A DNA stretch of 64,000 nucleotides from Metaruminococcus_A sp003150405 (GCA_902489745.1 CABUBB010000002.1:1-64000); one strand, 5' to 3'; shown: positions 15,989 through 25,066, counted from the first letter of the stretch. Notes: a model not told the origin generated them from the letters alone. Numbers and translations: made by a program.

Positions 15989-17113
15989 ATGTATAATGAA
16001 AAAGTATGCGGTATCATTTTTTCCAATACCCATGACGGCATTATCACCGAACTGACGGCACACCGCACCCTTGGCTCGGTTCCCTACGGCGGCCGTTACC
16101 GGCTCATCGACTTTCCGCTTTCCAATATGGTGCGTTCGGATATTGACCAGGTCGGCGTCATTACCAAATACAATTACCAGTCTCTAATTGACCATCTTGG
16201 CTCCGGCCGTGAGTGGGACCTTGCACGCAAGGTCGGCGGCCTTCATATCCTTCCGCCGTTTGGCAATACGGCGCAGAACGGCATCTACCGCGGTAAGCTG
16301 GAAGCACTTCACGGCGCACTTGCGTTCTTAACCCATTCCAACTGTAAATACGTCGTTATGTCGGACTGCAACATTATTTCCAATATGGATTACCGCCCGC
16401 TGGTGCAGTACCACATTGAAAAGGGCGCCGACATTACCCTCATGTACAAAAACATCAATGCATCGGAAGAACAGGCGGCTGCCAGCACCGTTGTGGAAAT
16501 GGACCACCAGTCCCGTGTAGTCGAAACGATGATTGCGCCGAAAATGAGCGGTGACTGTAGCCTTTGCCTCGATGTGTTTGTCATGGAACGCGAGTTCCTT
16601 ATCGAGCTGATTCGGGAGTCCAACGCAAGAGGCGAGTACGATCTTGACCGCAATGTACTCCAGCAGCGCAAGGACGAACTGAAAATCTTCGGCTATGAGT
16701 ACGACGACTTTGTAGAAGATATTTACACCATGCAGAGCTACTATCGCGCCAACATGGATCTGCTCAATCCGGAGGCGCGGAAGGTGCTTTTCCCTGCGGA
16801 CCGGCCAGTTTACACCAAAATTCGCGATGAAGTTCCTGTAAAATATGGAATAGATGCTATTGCGAAGAATTCACTCATTGCGGACGGCTGCATCATTGAA
16901 GGGGATGTGGAAAATTCCATCCTGTTCCGCGGCGTTGTGGTCAAATCGGGCGCAAAGGTGAAGAATTCCATCATCATGCAGGGAACGGTAATCGGCGCCA
17001 AGTGCGAAGCCAATTACGTTATAGCGGATAAAAATGTTGTGCTGGGAGACTACCGTGTGGTCACCGGTACCATGGATTACCCGGTCTACCTTGCAAAAAA
17101 TTCAAGGGTCTAG
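15989..17113 (+). CDS. glgD: GlgD, regulatory paralogue of GlgC
   Basis: This 374-residue paralogue of GlgC belongs to the Firmicutes GlgD type, a subunit that forms hetero-tetramers with GlgC and alters its kinetics. It keeps the fold (YGGRYRLIDFPLSNMV near residues 31-46) and the C-terminal beta-helix. However, the GGxGxRL nucleotide loop is replaced at residues 9-25 by FSNTHDGIITELTAHRT, so it is unlikely to be catalytic. A strong site, AAGGAGG, precedes ATG 15989. It follows glgC by 15 bases and is 36 bases before glgA. The call rests on the degenerate loop plus adjacency and is secure. Confidence 0.95.
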   Translation: MYNEKVCGIIFSNTHDGIITELTAHRTLGSVPYGGRYRLIDFPLSNMVRSDIDQVGVITKYNYQSLIDHLGSGREWDLARKVGGLHILPPFGNTAQNGIYRGKLEALHGALAFLTHSNCKYVVMSDCNIISNMDYRPLVQYHIEKGADITLMYKNINASEEQAAASTVVEMDHQSRVVETMIAPKMSGDCSLCLDVFVMEREFLIELIRESNARGEYDLDRNVLQQRKDELKIFGYEYDDFVEDIYTMQSYYRANMDLLNPEARKVLFPADRPVYTKIRDEVPVKYGIDAIAKNSLIADGCIIEGDVENSILFRGVVVKSGAKVKNSIIMQGTVIGAKCEANYVIADKNVVLGDYRVVTGTMDYPVYLAKNSRV

Positions 17114-17149
17114 GTTTTTCGGACGTGTATGGGAAAGGATGATTCAAAA

Positions 17150-18589
17150 ATGAAAGTGCTTTATGCTGCAAGCGAGGCGGTACCGCTTATAGCCTCCGGC
17201 GGACTGGCGGACGTTGCCGGTGCACTGCCCAAAGCAATCCGCAACCGGCGTGTTGCCTGCCGGGTGGTTCTGCCGCTGTACCAGGATATTAAGCAGGAAT
17301 ACCGCGACAAGTTTAAATATATCACCAATTTTTATGTGGATGTTTCCTGGCGCAAACAGTACTGCGGGTTGTTTGAGTACAATCACAACGGGGTTATTTA
17401 TTACCTGTTGGACAACGAATATTACTTTAAACGCCCCGGCCTTTATGGCTATTACGATGATGCGGAACGCTTTGCGTTTTTTTCCCGCGCCGTCCTTGAA
17501 ATGCTCAAATACATCGACTACAAACCTGATATCATCCATACCAACGACTGGCAGACGGCCCTTGTTCCTATTTATTACAAACTTTTTTACCAGTATGCAG
17601 AGGGCTATGACAATATCCGCCATATCTTCACCATACATAATATCCAGTATCAGGGTAAATACGGCCTGGAACTGCTGGAACCGGTGCTCGGCATTGCAAA
17701 CAACCAAGCGAGCATTCTGGAATGCGATGGCTGCGTTAATCTGATGAAAGGCGCCATTCAGGTTGCTGACAAGGTGACCACAGTCAGCCCATCTTATGCC
17801 AATGAAATTCTCACGCCGTGGTATTCGCATGGGCTGGACCCTATCCTCAACATGAACCGGTATAAGCTCTGCGGTATCCTCAACGGCATTGACAACTCCC
17901 GCTTCGACCCTAAGACCGATGAAGAGATTTATGCAAACTTTACGGCAAATGACCTCTCCGGCAAGCAGGAAAACAAGAAAAAACTGCTGGAGGAATTCGG
18001 CCTGGAGGATGACGGTTCGCCGGTCATTTCTATGGTGACCCGGCTGGTCGACCACAAAGGCGTTGATTTGGTCCGTGCCGTCTTTGATGACATCATCGCA
18101 GAGGGCTTCAAAGTGGTTGTTCTCGGCTCCGGTGAGAAAGAGTATGAAGATTTCTTCAACTATATGAAGGGTAAATACCCGGATCGCATCGGCCTTTACA
18201 TTGGTTTTGTGCCGCCGCTTGCCAAAAAGATTTACGCTTCAAGCGACATGTTCCTCATGCCTTCCAAGAGTGAGCCCTGCGGCCTTGCCCAGATGATTTC
18301 GCTGCGCTACGGCACCATCCCGATTGTACGGGAAACCGGCGGCCTGCGGGACACCATTTTTGACTGCGGTTCCCTCAGCGGCAACGGATTTACCTTTAAA
18401 ACCTATCAGGCGTACGATATGCTCGACGCTATCCGCCGTGCCAAAGCCCTGTATTATGACAAGGAGAATTGGCAGGGCTTAGTCAAGCATGCTATGGGTT
18501 GTGACAATAGCTGGAAGCGTTCCGCGGCCTCTTATGTTGCTATGTACAACGAGGTCGCCGGCGTTGCTGAGTCGGCAAAGGGAGAATAG
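17150..18589 (+). CDS. glgA: Glycogen synthase (ADP-glucose type)
   Basis: This 479-residue GT5 glycogen synthase extends alpha-1,4 glucan with ADP-glucose. Seen are MKVLYAASEAVPLIASGGLADV at the N-terminus (the K-x-G-G-like loop appears as ASGGLADV), TNDWQTALVP, the acceptor region IHNIQYQGKYG, and the C-terminal GT-B nucleotide-binding part with SKSEPCGLAQMISLRYGTIP. The start is ATG 17150, ten bases after AAAGGA; an in-frame ATG at 17129 would add seven residues. It is the last gene of the glycogen operon, followed by a strong terminator. No glycogen phosphorylase is visible in the window. Confidence 0.96.
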   Translation: MKVLYAASEAVPLIASGGLADVAGALPKAIRNRRVACRVVLPLYQDIKQEYRDKFKYITNFYVDVSWRKQYCGLFEYNHNGVIYYLLDNEYYFKRPGLYGYYDDAERFAFFSRAVLEMLKYIDYKPDIIHTNDWQTALVPIYYKLFYQYAEGYDNIRHIFTIHNIQYQGKYGLELLEPVLGIANNQASILECDGCVNLMKGAIQVADKVTTVSPSYANEILTPWYSHGLDPILNMNRYKLCGILNGIDNSRFDPKTDEEIYANFTANDLSGKQENKKKLLEEFGLEDDGSPVISMVTRLVDHKGVDLVRAVFDDIIAEGFKVVVLGSGEKEYEDFFNYMKGKYPDRIGLYIGFVPPLAKKIYASSDMFLMPSKSEPCGLAQMISLRYGTIPIVRETGGLRDTIFDCGSLSGNGFTFKTYQAYDMLDAIRRAKALYYDKENWQGLVKHAMGCDNSWKRSAASYVAMYNEVAGVAESAKGE

Positions 18590-18668
18590 CTTCCCGCTTT
18601 TGGCAATTGATCCAGAAAACGGCCAAATTCGCCGGTATGGGCGGCAAACACTTGGTTCAAGACATAGA

Positions 18669-18698
18669 AAAAAACAGGGGCAGACGCCCCTGTTTTTA
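18669..18698 (+). terminator. Terminator of the glycogen operon
   Basis: AAACAGGGGC and GCCCCTGTTT pair around AGAC, followed by TTT. It lies about 80 bases after the glgA stop and closes the operon. Confidence 0.88.
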
Positions 18699-18754
18699 CT
18701 ATTTTAAGGAACTTCATTTTCTGCATACAGAAAATTAACAAGTACCATGTATTC

Positions 18755-19444
18755 TTATTTCAACAGGTTTTCGCTATTCTGGATGAGATTGAACAGCGAA
18801 GAGGCAAGCTGCGGGTAATCCTCCGCAATCTTCTGCGAATCAATGGCAACACTTTCCTCGCGTTTAACAACCGGGGTCAGGCCTTTGATTTTAACCCCCT
18901 GCGAGACTGCGTTTGCATTTGCTTCGTAATTGAGCATCCGCGCGGCTGCCTGGGAATTGGCCAACGCTTTAGGAACGGTAAAAATGGCTTCTTCATTCCT
19001 AGGGTTGACGCTGTACAGAATACGGAACATCCGGTAGACCGAAAGCATAAAGAAGGACGAGATCTCGTTCGTCAACGATTTGTTATTGATTTTACCCATC
19101 AGGTCAAACACAACATGCAGGGAATTGATAATGAGTTTTTTGTTGAGGATGGGGAGAATGCTGCCCCTGAAGCTGTTTTCTTTCCCAAGGGATTCCTCCT
19201 CTGGAATATCCTCAACCGAAATGGTAATGCCAGTCCGCTCCGGAGAACGCCCCAGCAGGTAATCGCAGGAAACACCGTAAAAATCCGCTGTACGCACAAC
19301 AAAATCCAAACCGCATTCACGAATGCCCTTTTCGTAATGGGAGAGAAGTGCCTGGGAGACATTCAGCGCTTGTGCCGCTTCTTTTTGGCTAATGCCGCGT
19401 TCTTTGCGCAGCAGCGTCAATATTCTGGGAAAATCGGAATTCAT
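18755..19444 (-). CDS. XRE-family regulator with C-terminal domain
   Basis: This 229-residue protein has an N-terminal HTH_3 domain (LLRKERGISQKEAAQALNVS, then QALLSHYEKGIRE, ending YGVSCDYLLGRS at about residue 67). An uncharacterised, largely helical C-terminal part of about 150 residues follows, with no known ligand domain. The ATG at 19444 has GGGAGGTG upstream. A minus-strand promoter with TATAAT near 19483-19494 is likely. Proteins of this layout are common in Ruminococcaceae; I do not know their targets. It is transcribed away from the neighbouring phosphatase gene, so it might control that divergent unit or itself. It lies downstream of, and converges on, the glycogen operon. Confidence 0.85.
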   Translation of the reverse strand: MNSDFPRILTLLRKERGISQKEAAQALNVSQALLSHYEKGIRECGLDFVVRTADFYGVSCDYLLGRSPERTGITISVEDIPEEESLGKENSFRGSILPILNKKLIINSLHVVFDLMGKINNKSLTNEISSFFMLSVYRMFRILYSVNPRNEEAIFTVPKALANSQAAARMLNYEANANAVSQGVKIKGLTPVVKREESVAIDSQKIAEDYPQLASSLFNLIQNSENLLK

Positions 19445-19573
19445 CGCCGTACACCTCCCTCTTTAAAACTCAGCGTATAGTAAATTATATTATATTTGCA
19501 GGGCTTTGTAAAGTGGGCAATGTCTGCTTTTCCCGCTTTTGGTCGAAAAGTTTTGGGAACATATTTGTTTATT

Positions 19574-19602
19574 TTGCCTTTTTTACAAATAAATGCTATA
19601 AT
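19574..19602 (+). promoter_or_regulatory. Promoter of the phosphatase-cobA unit
   Basis: TTGCCT (19574-19579), a 17-base spacer and TATAAT (19597-19602). About 108 bases separate it from the ATG at 19710, leaving a leader of roughly 100 bases in which I see no recognised riboswitch fold. Confidence 0.6.
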
Positions 19603-19709
19603 TTATTTGATATTTTGCGTATTTTTAGGGATTTACCCGCTAAACTGGAATATATTTCCTTTGGGCAAAATATAACTCCGTGTATTTTTATGAGACAGGA
19701 TGGGGAACA

Positions 19710-20384
19710 ATGAAAAACTATAACATTCATCTGCTGCGTCATGGGCAGACACAGGCCAATGCTGAGGGCCGTTTTGTCGGCAGTACCGATTATGATGTCA
19801 GCGAGGCGGGCAGGGAAGAACTTCAGCGGCTTTGCACCGATTATGAATACCCCTCGGTTCAGTGTGTTTATGCAAGCCCGCTTAAGCGCTGTCTGCAAAC
19901 CGCAGACATTCTTTATCCGGAACGCCAAGTGATTCCAGTAGAAGAACTCCGTGAGTATGATTTCGGCCCCTATGAGGGCAAACGCGCCGCCGAACTGGTG
20001 GATGATCCCGCGTTTATGGACTGGCTGCGCGGCGGCAAACCGCCGGCCGGGATGGAAGAAATGCCGCTTTTTGAGCAACGGGTGCGCAAGGGATTTGAAA
20101 CAGTGCTTATGGATATGATGCACCGAAAAATCACGTCCGCCGCACTGGTTACCCACGGCGGCGTTATCATGACGCTGCTCACCGCGCTTGGCCTTCCCAA
20201 ACGGGAGCCCAAGCTCTGGATGACCGGAAACGGCCGCGGCTACACCGTTGCAACCAGCGCCCAGCTCTGGTCGCAGGGCCAGGTGGTTGAAGTTTTTGAC
20301 CCGCTTCCGTATGATGCTATGGACATCGACCCCATAAAAGAGTATAATTTAATCGATCTTGTAGAAGATGAAAAGGAAGGGTGA
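19710..20384 (+). CDS. Histidine phosphatase family protein, CobC-like
   Basis: This 224-residue phosphoglycerate-mutase-like phosphatase has LLRHGQT at residues 7-13, where His 10 is the expected phospho-accepting residue, the partner arginine region YASPLKRCLQTA, and the late histidine in VTHGGVI. It is read from ATG 19710, 6 bases after GGATGGGG; ten more codons are open upstream. Its stop overlaps the start of a corrinoid adenosyltransferase gene by four bases. In that context alpha-ribazole-5'-phosphate phosphatase (CobC/CobZ role in cobamide assembly) is a fair guess. Family members act on many phosphomonoesters, so the substrate is inference only. Confidence 0.8.
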   Translation: MKNYNIHLLRHGQTQANAEGRFVGSTDYDVSEAGREELQRLCTDYEYPSVQCVYASPLKRCLQTADILYPERQVIPVEELREYDFGPYEGKRAAELVDDPAFMDWLRGGKPPAGMEEMPLFEQRVRKGFETVLMDMMHRKITSAALVTHGGVIMTLLTALGLPKREPKLWMTGNGRGYTVATSAQLWSQGQVVEVFDPLPYDAMDIDPIKEYNLIDLVEDEKEG

Positions 20385-20914
20385 GTGCAGTGGAGAAGGG
20401 CTGTGTCCATCTCTATATTGGCGACGGTAAGGGGAAAACAACCGCTGCACTTGGATTGCTGGTCCGCGCGCACGGCGCCGGGCTGTCCTGCCTGTTTGTG
20501 CAGTTTCTCAAAGGACAGCATACCTCAGAGCTTGCGTCGCTTGAAGCGCTCGGTATTCCGTATCTGCGTACAGGTGAAGTCAAGAAATTTATTCCGTATA
20601 TGAATCAGGCTGAATTGTTGGACTGCCGGGAGGATAATGCCCGCTGTTTTCGCGAGCTGGTTCGCGCTGCGGCTGAACAAAAGCCAGACTGTATCGTCCT
20701 CGATGAGGTTTTGGACGCTGTTTCCACCGGCATGCTTTCAGAGGAGGCGCTGGTGCAGTTCGTAGAGTCGGTTAAGCCGCACGCCGAGGTTGTAATCACA
20801 GGGCGGAATCCGGGGGAACGCGTTGTTGCCCTTGCCGATTATATGACCGAAATGAAAAAGCACAAACATCCTTATGAACAGGGTGTAACTGCCCGCAGAG
20901 GGATTGAATATTAA
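20381..20914 (+). CDS. cobO: Cob(I)alamin (corrinoid) adenosyltransferase, CobA/CobO type
   Basis: This 177-residue enzyme transfers the adenosyl group of ATP to reduced corrinoids to form coenzyme B12. The P-loop IGDGKGKTTAALG spans residues 13-25, followed by QFLKGQ and the Walker-B-like CIVLDEVLDAVSTG. The C-terminal VITGRNPGE and DYMTEMKKHKHPYEQGV match the CobA family. It starts at GTG 20381, overlapping the phosphatase stop, with AAGGAAGG before it; GTG 20390 is the alternative. No other cobalamin synthesis genes are in the window, so this pair suggests salvage or end-assembly of cobamides. Confidence 0.93.
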   Translation: MSAVEKGCVHLYIGDGKGKTTAALGLLVRAHGAGLSCLFVQFLKGQHTSELASLEALGIPYLRTGEVKKFIPYMNQAELLDCREDNARCFRELVRAAAEQKPDCIVLDEVLDAVSTGMLSEEALVQFVESVKPHAEVVITGRNPGERVVALADYMTEMKKHKHPYEQGVTARRGIEY

Positions 20915-20935
20915 TTTTCCGGGGAGAAGTGGCGC

Positions 20936-21793
20936 ATGGAACGTAAAGCGTTTAAACGCAAGGCAAAAGAATTATTGCAGGGCATTTGGGGGCGTGCAGT
21001 TGCACTGTTCCTCTGCCTGCTGTTCCTCACCGTTTTCTTTTCAGCTTTGGAAAAGGTGGTTGGCAGCCTTACCGGATATGGAACGCTGGAAACCCTTTTG
21101 GCGCCTCTCTTTTTGACCGGGAGTGTCACTGTACCTAAAACGGATTTGATTTTTACCTCTGTTCTTTTTGGTGCGTATATATTGCTCAGCTTCCTGTTTA
21201 TCACGCCGCTCCGGCAGGGAACCGTCTGCTGGTATTACGGCCGCGCCTCCGGTGAGGTGTGGGCGGTTTCCGCCGCCTTTCACTGGTACACCGGAATCCG
21301 GCGCTGGTGCAAAGCATTGCTCGTGTACCTGCTGCTGGGGCTGCGGAACCTTTCCTGGTTTGTCCTGTTATTGCTGCCGGCTCTGGGCATGTATTTTGTC
21401 TACGGTTATACCGTTATGTACCTTGCAGCGCCTTGGCTGAGCTTTCTGCTGCTGTTTGTTACCTTTGGTTTGGCGTTGGTGGGCATGGTGTTTGCGCGGG
21501 TTGTATGCTACCGCTATTTTCTGGCACTTTATATCCTTGCCGATGATCCCGCGGTTCACATTCGCACAATTTTCCGCAGCTCAGTGCGGATTATGGTCGG
21601 TAAAAAAGGGCTTCTTTTTTCTTTGGAGCTTTCTTTCCTGCCCTATTACCTACTTAATCTTCTGGTGATTCCCTTGTTTGGAACGGTGCCGTACATCAGC
21701 ATGACCAAGGCGCTTTATGCCAAACAGTTTATTGAGGATTACAAGCTCTCTGTCATCGCAGAACAATCCGCCCAGGCGGAACCAATGAAATAA
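20936..21793 (+). CDS. DUF975-like membrane protein
   Basis: This 285-residue membrane protein has about six hydrophobic segments: residues 21-39, 66-90, 121-150, 151-190 (two crossings) and a C-terminal one near 235-255. The short basic N-terminus (MERKAFKRKAKELL) and the pattern YFLALYILADDP followed by SVRIMVGKKGLLFSLELSFLP resemble DUF975, an uncharacterised Firmicutes membrane family. GGGGAGAAG precedes ATG 20936. It sits 21 bases after the adenosyltransferase and 13 before proB, so it is inside one transcription unit with them. No function is known. The family match is from memory of the motif and is moderate. Confidence 0.6.
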   Translation: MERKAFKRKAKELLQGIWGRAVALFLCLLFLTVFFSALEKVVGSLTGYGTLETLLAPLFLTGSVTVPKTDLIFTSVLFGAYILLSFLFITPLRQGTVCWYYGRASGEVWAVSAAFHWYTGIRRWCKALLVYLLLGLRNLSWFVLLLLPALGMYFVYGYTVMYLAAPWLSFLLLFVTFGLALVGMVFARVVCYRYFLALYILADDPAVHIRTIFRSSVRIMVGKKGLLFSLELSFLPYYLLNLLVIPLFGTVPYISMTKALYAKQFIEDYKLSVIAEQSAQAEPMK

Positions 21794-21806
21794 AGGAGAA
21801 TGGTAC

Positions 21807-22610
21807 GTGGATTTTACCAAAGCAAAACGTGTTGTCATCAAGGTGGGCAGTTCAACCCTTACCCATAAAACCGGGCTGTTGAACCTGCGCCGGATTGAAC
21901 AGCTCATCAAAATTATTTCGGACCTTAAAAATTCCGGCCGTGAAATCGTCTTGGTTAGCTCGGGCGCGGTCGCCGTCGGGATGGGCAAAATCGGCCTCTC
22001 TCAAAAGCCGGCGGATATTCGCTCCAAGCAGGCTTGCGCCGCCATTGGCCAGTGTGAGCTGATGTACATATACGACAAGCTCTTTTCCGAGCACAACCAC
22101 GTTGTTTCACAGGTGCTGCTGACCGGGGATGTCATCAGCGACGAAAAGCGCAAGCAGAATGTTGTCAATACCTTTCTGCGGCTGCTGGAGTACGGCTCTA
22201 TCCCCATTGTCAATGAGAACGACACCGTCTCGATTGACGAGATTGAAATGCTCGTCAAATTTGGTGATAATGACACCCTTTCCGCTATTGTTTCGCTTTT
22301 GGTCGGCGCCGACGCGCTCGTCATCCTCAGCGATATTGATGGCCTTTACGATAAGGATCCGCACCGCCATAAGGACGCTAAGCTCATCTCCCGTGTCGCA
22401 AAGATTGATGAGTCCATCCGTGGTCTTGCGGGCGACACCGCCGGCCATCAGGGTACCGGTGGGATGATTACCAAGCTGAAGGCGGCGGATATGGTCATGC
22501 CGGCTGGTATTTCCATGGCCATCATCAATGGCGGAACCCCCAATACCCTGTATGATCTGTTTGACGGCAAACAGGTTGGCACCCTGTTTGAACAATCGAA
22601 TGAGGAGTGA
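21807..22610 (+). CDS. proB: Glutamate 5-kinase
   Basis: This 267-residue kinase phosphorylates the gamma-carboxyl of glutamate, the first step of proline synthesis. It contains only the amino-acid-kinase domain: VIKVGSSTLTH near the N-terminus, VLVSSGAVAVG, the substrate-binding VNENDTVS, and GTGGMITKLKAADM near the C-terminus. The C-terminal PUA domain of the E. coli enzyme is missing, which is normal for the short form. It starts at GTG 21807, with AAAGGAGA 11 bases upstream. The proA start lies just five bases past the stop, giving tight coupling. Confidence 0.95.
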   Translation: MDFTKAKRVVIKVGSSTLTHKTGLLNLRRIEQLIKIISDLKNSGREIVLVSSGAVAVGMGKIGLSQKPADIRSKQACAAIGQCELMYIYDKLFSEHNHVVSQVLLTGDVISDEKRKQNVVNTFLRLLEYGSIPIVNENDTVSIDEIEMLVKFGDNDTLSAIVSLLVGADALVILSDIDGLYDKDPHRHKDAKLISRVAKIDESIRGLAGDTAGHQGTGGMITKLKAADMVMPAGISMAIINGGTPNTLYDLFDGKQVGTLFEQSNEE

Positions 22611-22615
22611 GCCCA

Positions 22616-23866
22616 ATGAGCAGTATTATGGAACTCGGTGCCCGCGCCAAAGCGGCTAAAAGTGCCATTGCAAATGCGGATACCAGAACCAAAAATGCGG
22701 CGCTGTACGCTATTGCACAGGAACTGGACACACAGAAGGAATCCATTTTGCAGGCCAATGCGCTGGACGTGGAGACCGCAAAGAAAAATGGAATCTCCCC
22801 ATCCATGCTGGATCGCCTGTCGCTGACCGAAGCGCGGATTGACGGCATTCGCGACGCAGTTTTGCAGTTGGTTGAGCTGCCGGATCCGGTCGGCCGGATT
22901 CTTGAGGGCTGGACAGTGCCGAATGGGCTGAGCATCCGCAAGGTTACGGTGCCGCTCGGCGTTGTCGGCATGATTTATGAAGCCCGCCCGAACGTCACCG
23001 TAGACGCCGCAACCCTCTGCCTCAAAGCGGGCAACGCGGTTATGCTCCGCGGGGGAAAAGAGGCGTTTCATTCCAGTCATTGCCTGGCGCAGCTCATGCG
23101 GGCCGCTGTTCAGAAGGCGGGGCTGCCGGAGGATATTATCACTTTTGTGGAGCAGACCGACCGTGAAACCGCCGCAGAAATGATGCGCCTCAACGGTTTT
23201 CTCGATGTACTCATCCCGCGCGGCGGCGCCGGGCTCATCCAGACCGTTGTCAAAACTGCCACCGTCCCGGTTATTGAAACCGGAACGGGCAACTGTCATA
23301 TTTTTGTGGATGAAACCGCGGATCTTGATTCTGCCGTCAAAATCGTTTATAATGCAAAAACAAGCCGTCCTTCGGTCTGCAATGCGGCGGAAAGTCTGCT
23401 TGTGCACCAGTCGGCAGCGGAGCAGTTCTTGCCCATGGTAAAAGCTGCGCTCGACCAGAAAGCGGTTCAGCTTTACGGCTGTGAGCGAACCAGGGCAATT
23501 TTAGGGGAGAGCGTTCTCCCGGCGACAGAAGCGGATTACGCAGCGGAATACCTTGATTTTAAAATGTCGGTCAAGGTTGTGGACAATATTTCCGAGGCAA
23601 TTTCTCACATTGCGGCCTATTCCACTGGCCATTCCGAGGCTATTCTCACGCAGGACTATAACAACGCTGCCCGCTTTACCAAAGAGGTGGATTCTGCCGC
23701 CGTCTACGTCAATGCGTCTACCCGTTTCACCGATGGCGGAGAGTTTGGCTATGGTGCAGAAATTGGCATCTCCACCCAAAAGCTGCATGTGCGCGGTCCA
23801 ATGGGCTTAAACGCCCTTACCTCCAGCAAGTTTATTGTTGAAGGTAACGGCCAAATCCGGGAATAA
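22616..23866 (+). CDS. proA: Gamma-glutamyl phosphate reductase
   Basis: This 416-residue enzyme of the aldehyde dehydrogenase superfamily reduces gamma-glutamyl phosphate to glutamate semialdehyde with NADPH. The family landmarks VPLGVVGMIYEARPNVTVDA, LRGGKEA, IETGTGNCHIFVD and RPSVCNAAESLLVH are visible; the cysteine of the last is the catalytic one. Length is standard. I chose ATG 22616, with GAGGAG 8 bases upstream, over the in-frame GTG at 22607. It is coupled to proB. The next gene, an unknown anchored protein, begins 24 bases after its stop. Confidence 0.96.
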   Translation: MSSIMELGARAKAAKSAIANADTRTKNAALYAIAQELDTQKESILQANALDVETAKKNGISPSMLDRLSLTEARIDGIRDAVLQLVELPDPVGRILEGWTVPNGLSIRKVTVPLGVVGMIYEARPNVTVDAATLCLKAGNAVMLRGGKEAFHSSHCLAQLMRAAVQKAGLPEDIITFVEQTDRETAAEMMRLNGFLDVLIPRGGAGLIQTVVKTATVPVIETGTGNCHIFVDETADLDSAVKIVYNAKTSRPSVCNAAESLLVHQSAAEQFLPMVKAALDQKAVQLYGCERTRAILGESVLPATEADYAAEYLDFKMSVKVVDNISEAISHIAAYSTGHSEAILTQDYNNAARFTKEVDSAAVYVNASTRFTDGGEFGYGAEIGISTQKLHVRGPMGLNALTSSKFIVEGNGQIRE

Positions 23867-23890
23867 AAACAAAGGTTAAGGAGCAGTAAC

Positions 23891-24679
23891 ATGGCAGAAG
23901 ATACGATTGTGCTGACCGAGGATACCGGCGCAGCAAACACGCCTTCCAAACAGAAAAAAAACAGGCCCCATGCCCGCAACCGCCTGATGGCGGTGGTTGG
24001 CGCTTTGATTCTCCTTTTTGCGGCAATTGGCTTTGTAACTACGGTGGTGCTTACGGCCAACTGGGTGGTTGCCAAAATTGATAATCAGGAGGAAAAGGAT
24101 AAGTTTGCGGATTTTATCTATCCCTTGGTAATGCTGGACCCGCCAGCATTTGATTCACCCAGCAAGCTCAGTCCTACCACCGTCCTCTCGGCAGGTGCGT
24201 GGAACTTTATCATGAATGCGGATAAATCCAAGTATGAGAAGGATGAGTTCGGCTTTTTGACCGTTCCTCAGTCGGATTTGGAAGTCTACGCCACCCAGCT
24301 GTTCGGAGAGGGGCTGACCTTTGAACACCAGTCGATTGGCGACGCGGAATTTTCCTTCAGCTATAACACCGAAGAGGGCGTTTATTACATATCGGAATCC
24401 TCGTTGTACTTTACCTATGTTCCGCGCGTCACGCAAATTGATTACCGGGACAATCAAATTCATCTGCGGGTGGAGTATGTGGCGCCGGACTTTATGTGGC
24501 GGAGCGCCCATCATGACAGCGGCGAGAAGGTTACAAAAATTATGGAGTATATCTTGGAAGAGAACGGGAGCGGTTCCTACAAAATTATTGCGGTAGAGAC
24601 CATTTTAAGTGGAACCGATACCACCTCAAACAGCGGTTCTTCTGTTGTGCAAAACTCCTCTTCGGCGGAGGAAGAATAA
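23891..24679 (+). CDS. Membrane-anchored protein of unknown function
   Basis: This 262-residue protein has a charged N-terminal cytoplasmic tail (KQKKNRPHARNR near residues 18-29), one membrane helix at about 30-57 and an extracellular domain. It ends in a low-complexity Ser/Thr/Glu tail (residues 239-262). I recognise no motif. AAGGAG lies 7 bases before ATG 23891. It follows proA by 24 bases and is closed by a strong terminator, so it ends the operon that may run from the phosphatase gene through cobO, the DUF975-like gene and proBA. No function can be assigned. Proteins with a similar shape often interact with the cell wall, but that is inference. Confidence 0.75.
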   Translation: MAEDTIVLTEDTGAANTPSKQKKNRPHARNRLMAVVGALILLFAAIGFVTTVVLTANWVVAKIDNQEEKDKFADFIYPLVMLDPPAFDSPSKLSPTTVLSAGAWNFIMNADKSKYEKDEFGFLTVPQSDLEVYATQLFGEGLTFEHQSIGDAEFSFSYNTEEGVYYISESSLYFTYVPRVTQIDYRDNQIHLRVEYVAPDFMWRSAHHDSGEKVTKIMEYILEENGSGSYKIIAVETILSGTDTTSNSGSSVVQNSSSAEEE

Positions 24680-24685
24680 AAACAC

Positions 24686-24713
24686 AAAAGCAGGGGATTT
24701 TCCCCTGCTTTTT
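24686..24713 (+). terminator. Terminator of the cobO-proBA operon
   Basis: AAAAGCAGGGG and CCCCTGCTTTTT form a perfect hairpin of 11 pairs ending in T residues, seven bases after the stop codon. Confidence 0.9.
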
Positions 24714-25066
24714 ATCTATGGCCTCATGGATGACGGGTCACAGGAATGAGAAAGACGAAAATAGGCCATTCTAGCGGCAACCTGAAACGCTATGCTTATT
24801 AGCGAACTTATTTTTGTTCCTCTTGAGAAATGTGCCGGTAATATGTCCTCTTTTGAAGTTCGTGCCAACTACGCATTCAATGCGTGGTTTTTATTTTGCG
24901 TTTTTCACCATTGTCCTGTTCAATCATCCAGGATAAACCGTACCGCTTAACCCCAAACTGTTTTGATACAAGAACCCCGTGCAGACAAAAACCTACACTC
25001 AACACGCAGAGCCTGTTTCCCAAACAGACGGCGAAGCAAAAGATTCCATGGTATTCCAATTTCAAA
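24714..25066. other. Intergenic region with one terminator-like hairpin
   Basis: I see no coding frame I can support in these 350 bases. A hairpin at 24868-24888 (ACTACGCAT against ATGCGTGGT, loop TCA) followed by TTTTATTTT looks like an intrinsic terminator on the plus strand, yet no gene precedes it. A weak promoter-like pair (TTGTTC at 24814, TAATAT at 24839, spacer 19) lies upstream. Together these could mark a small untranslated RNA, but the evidence is thin. Confidence 0.35.
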
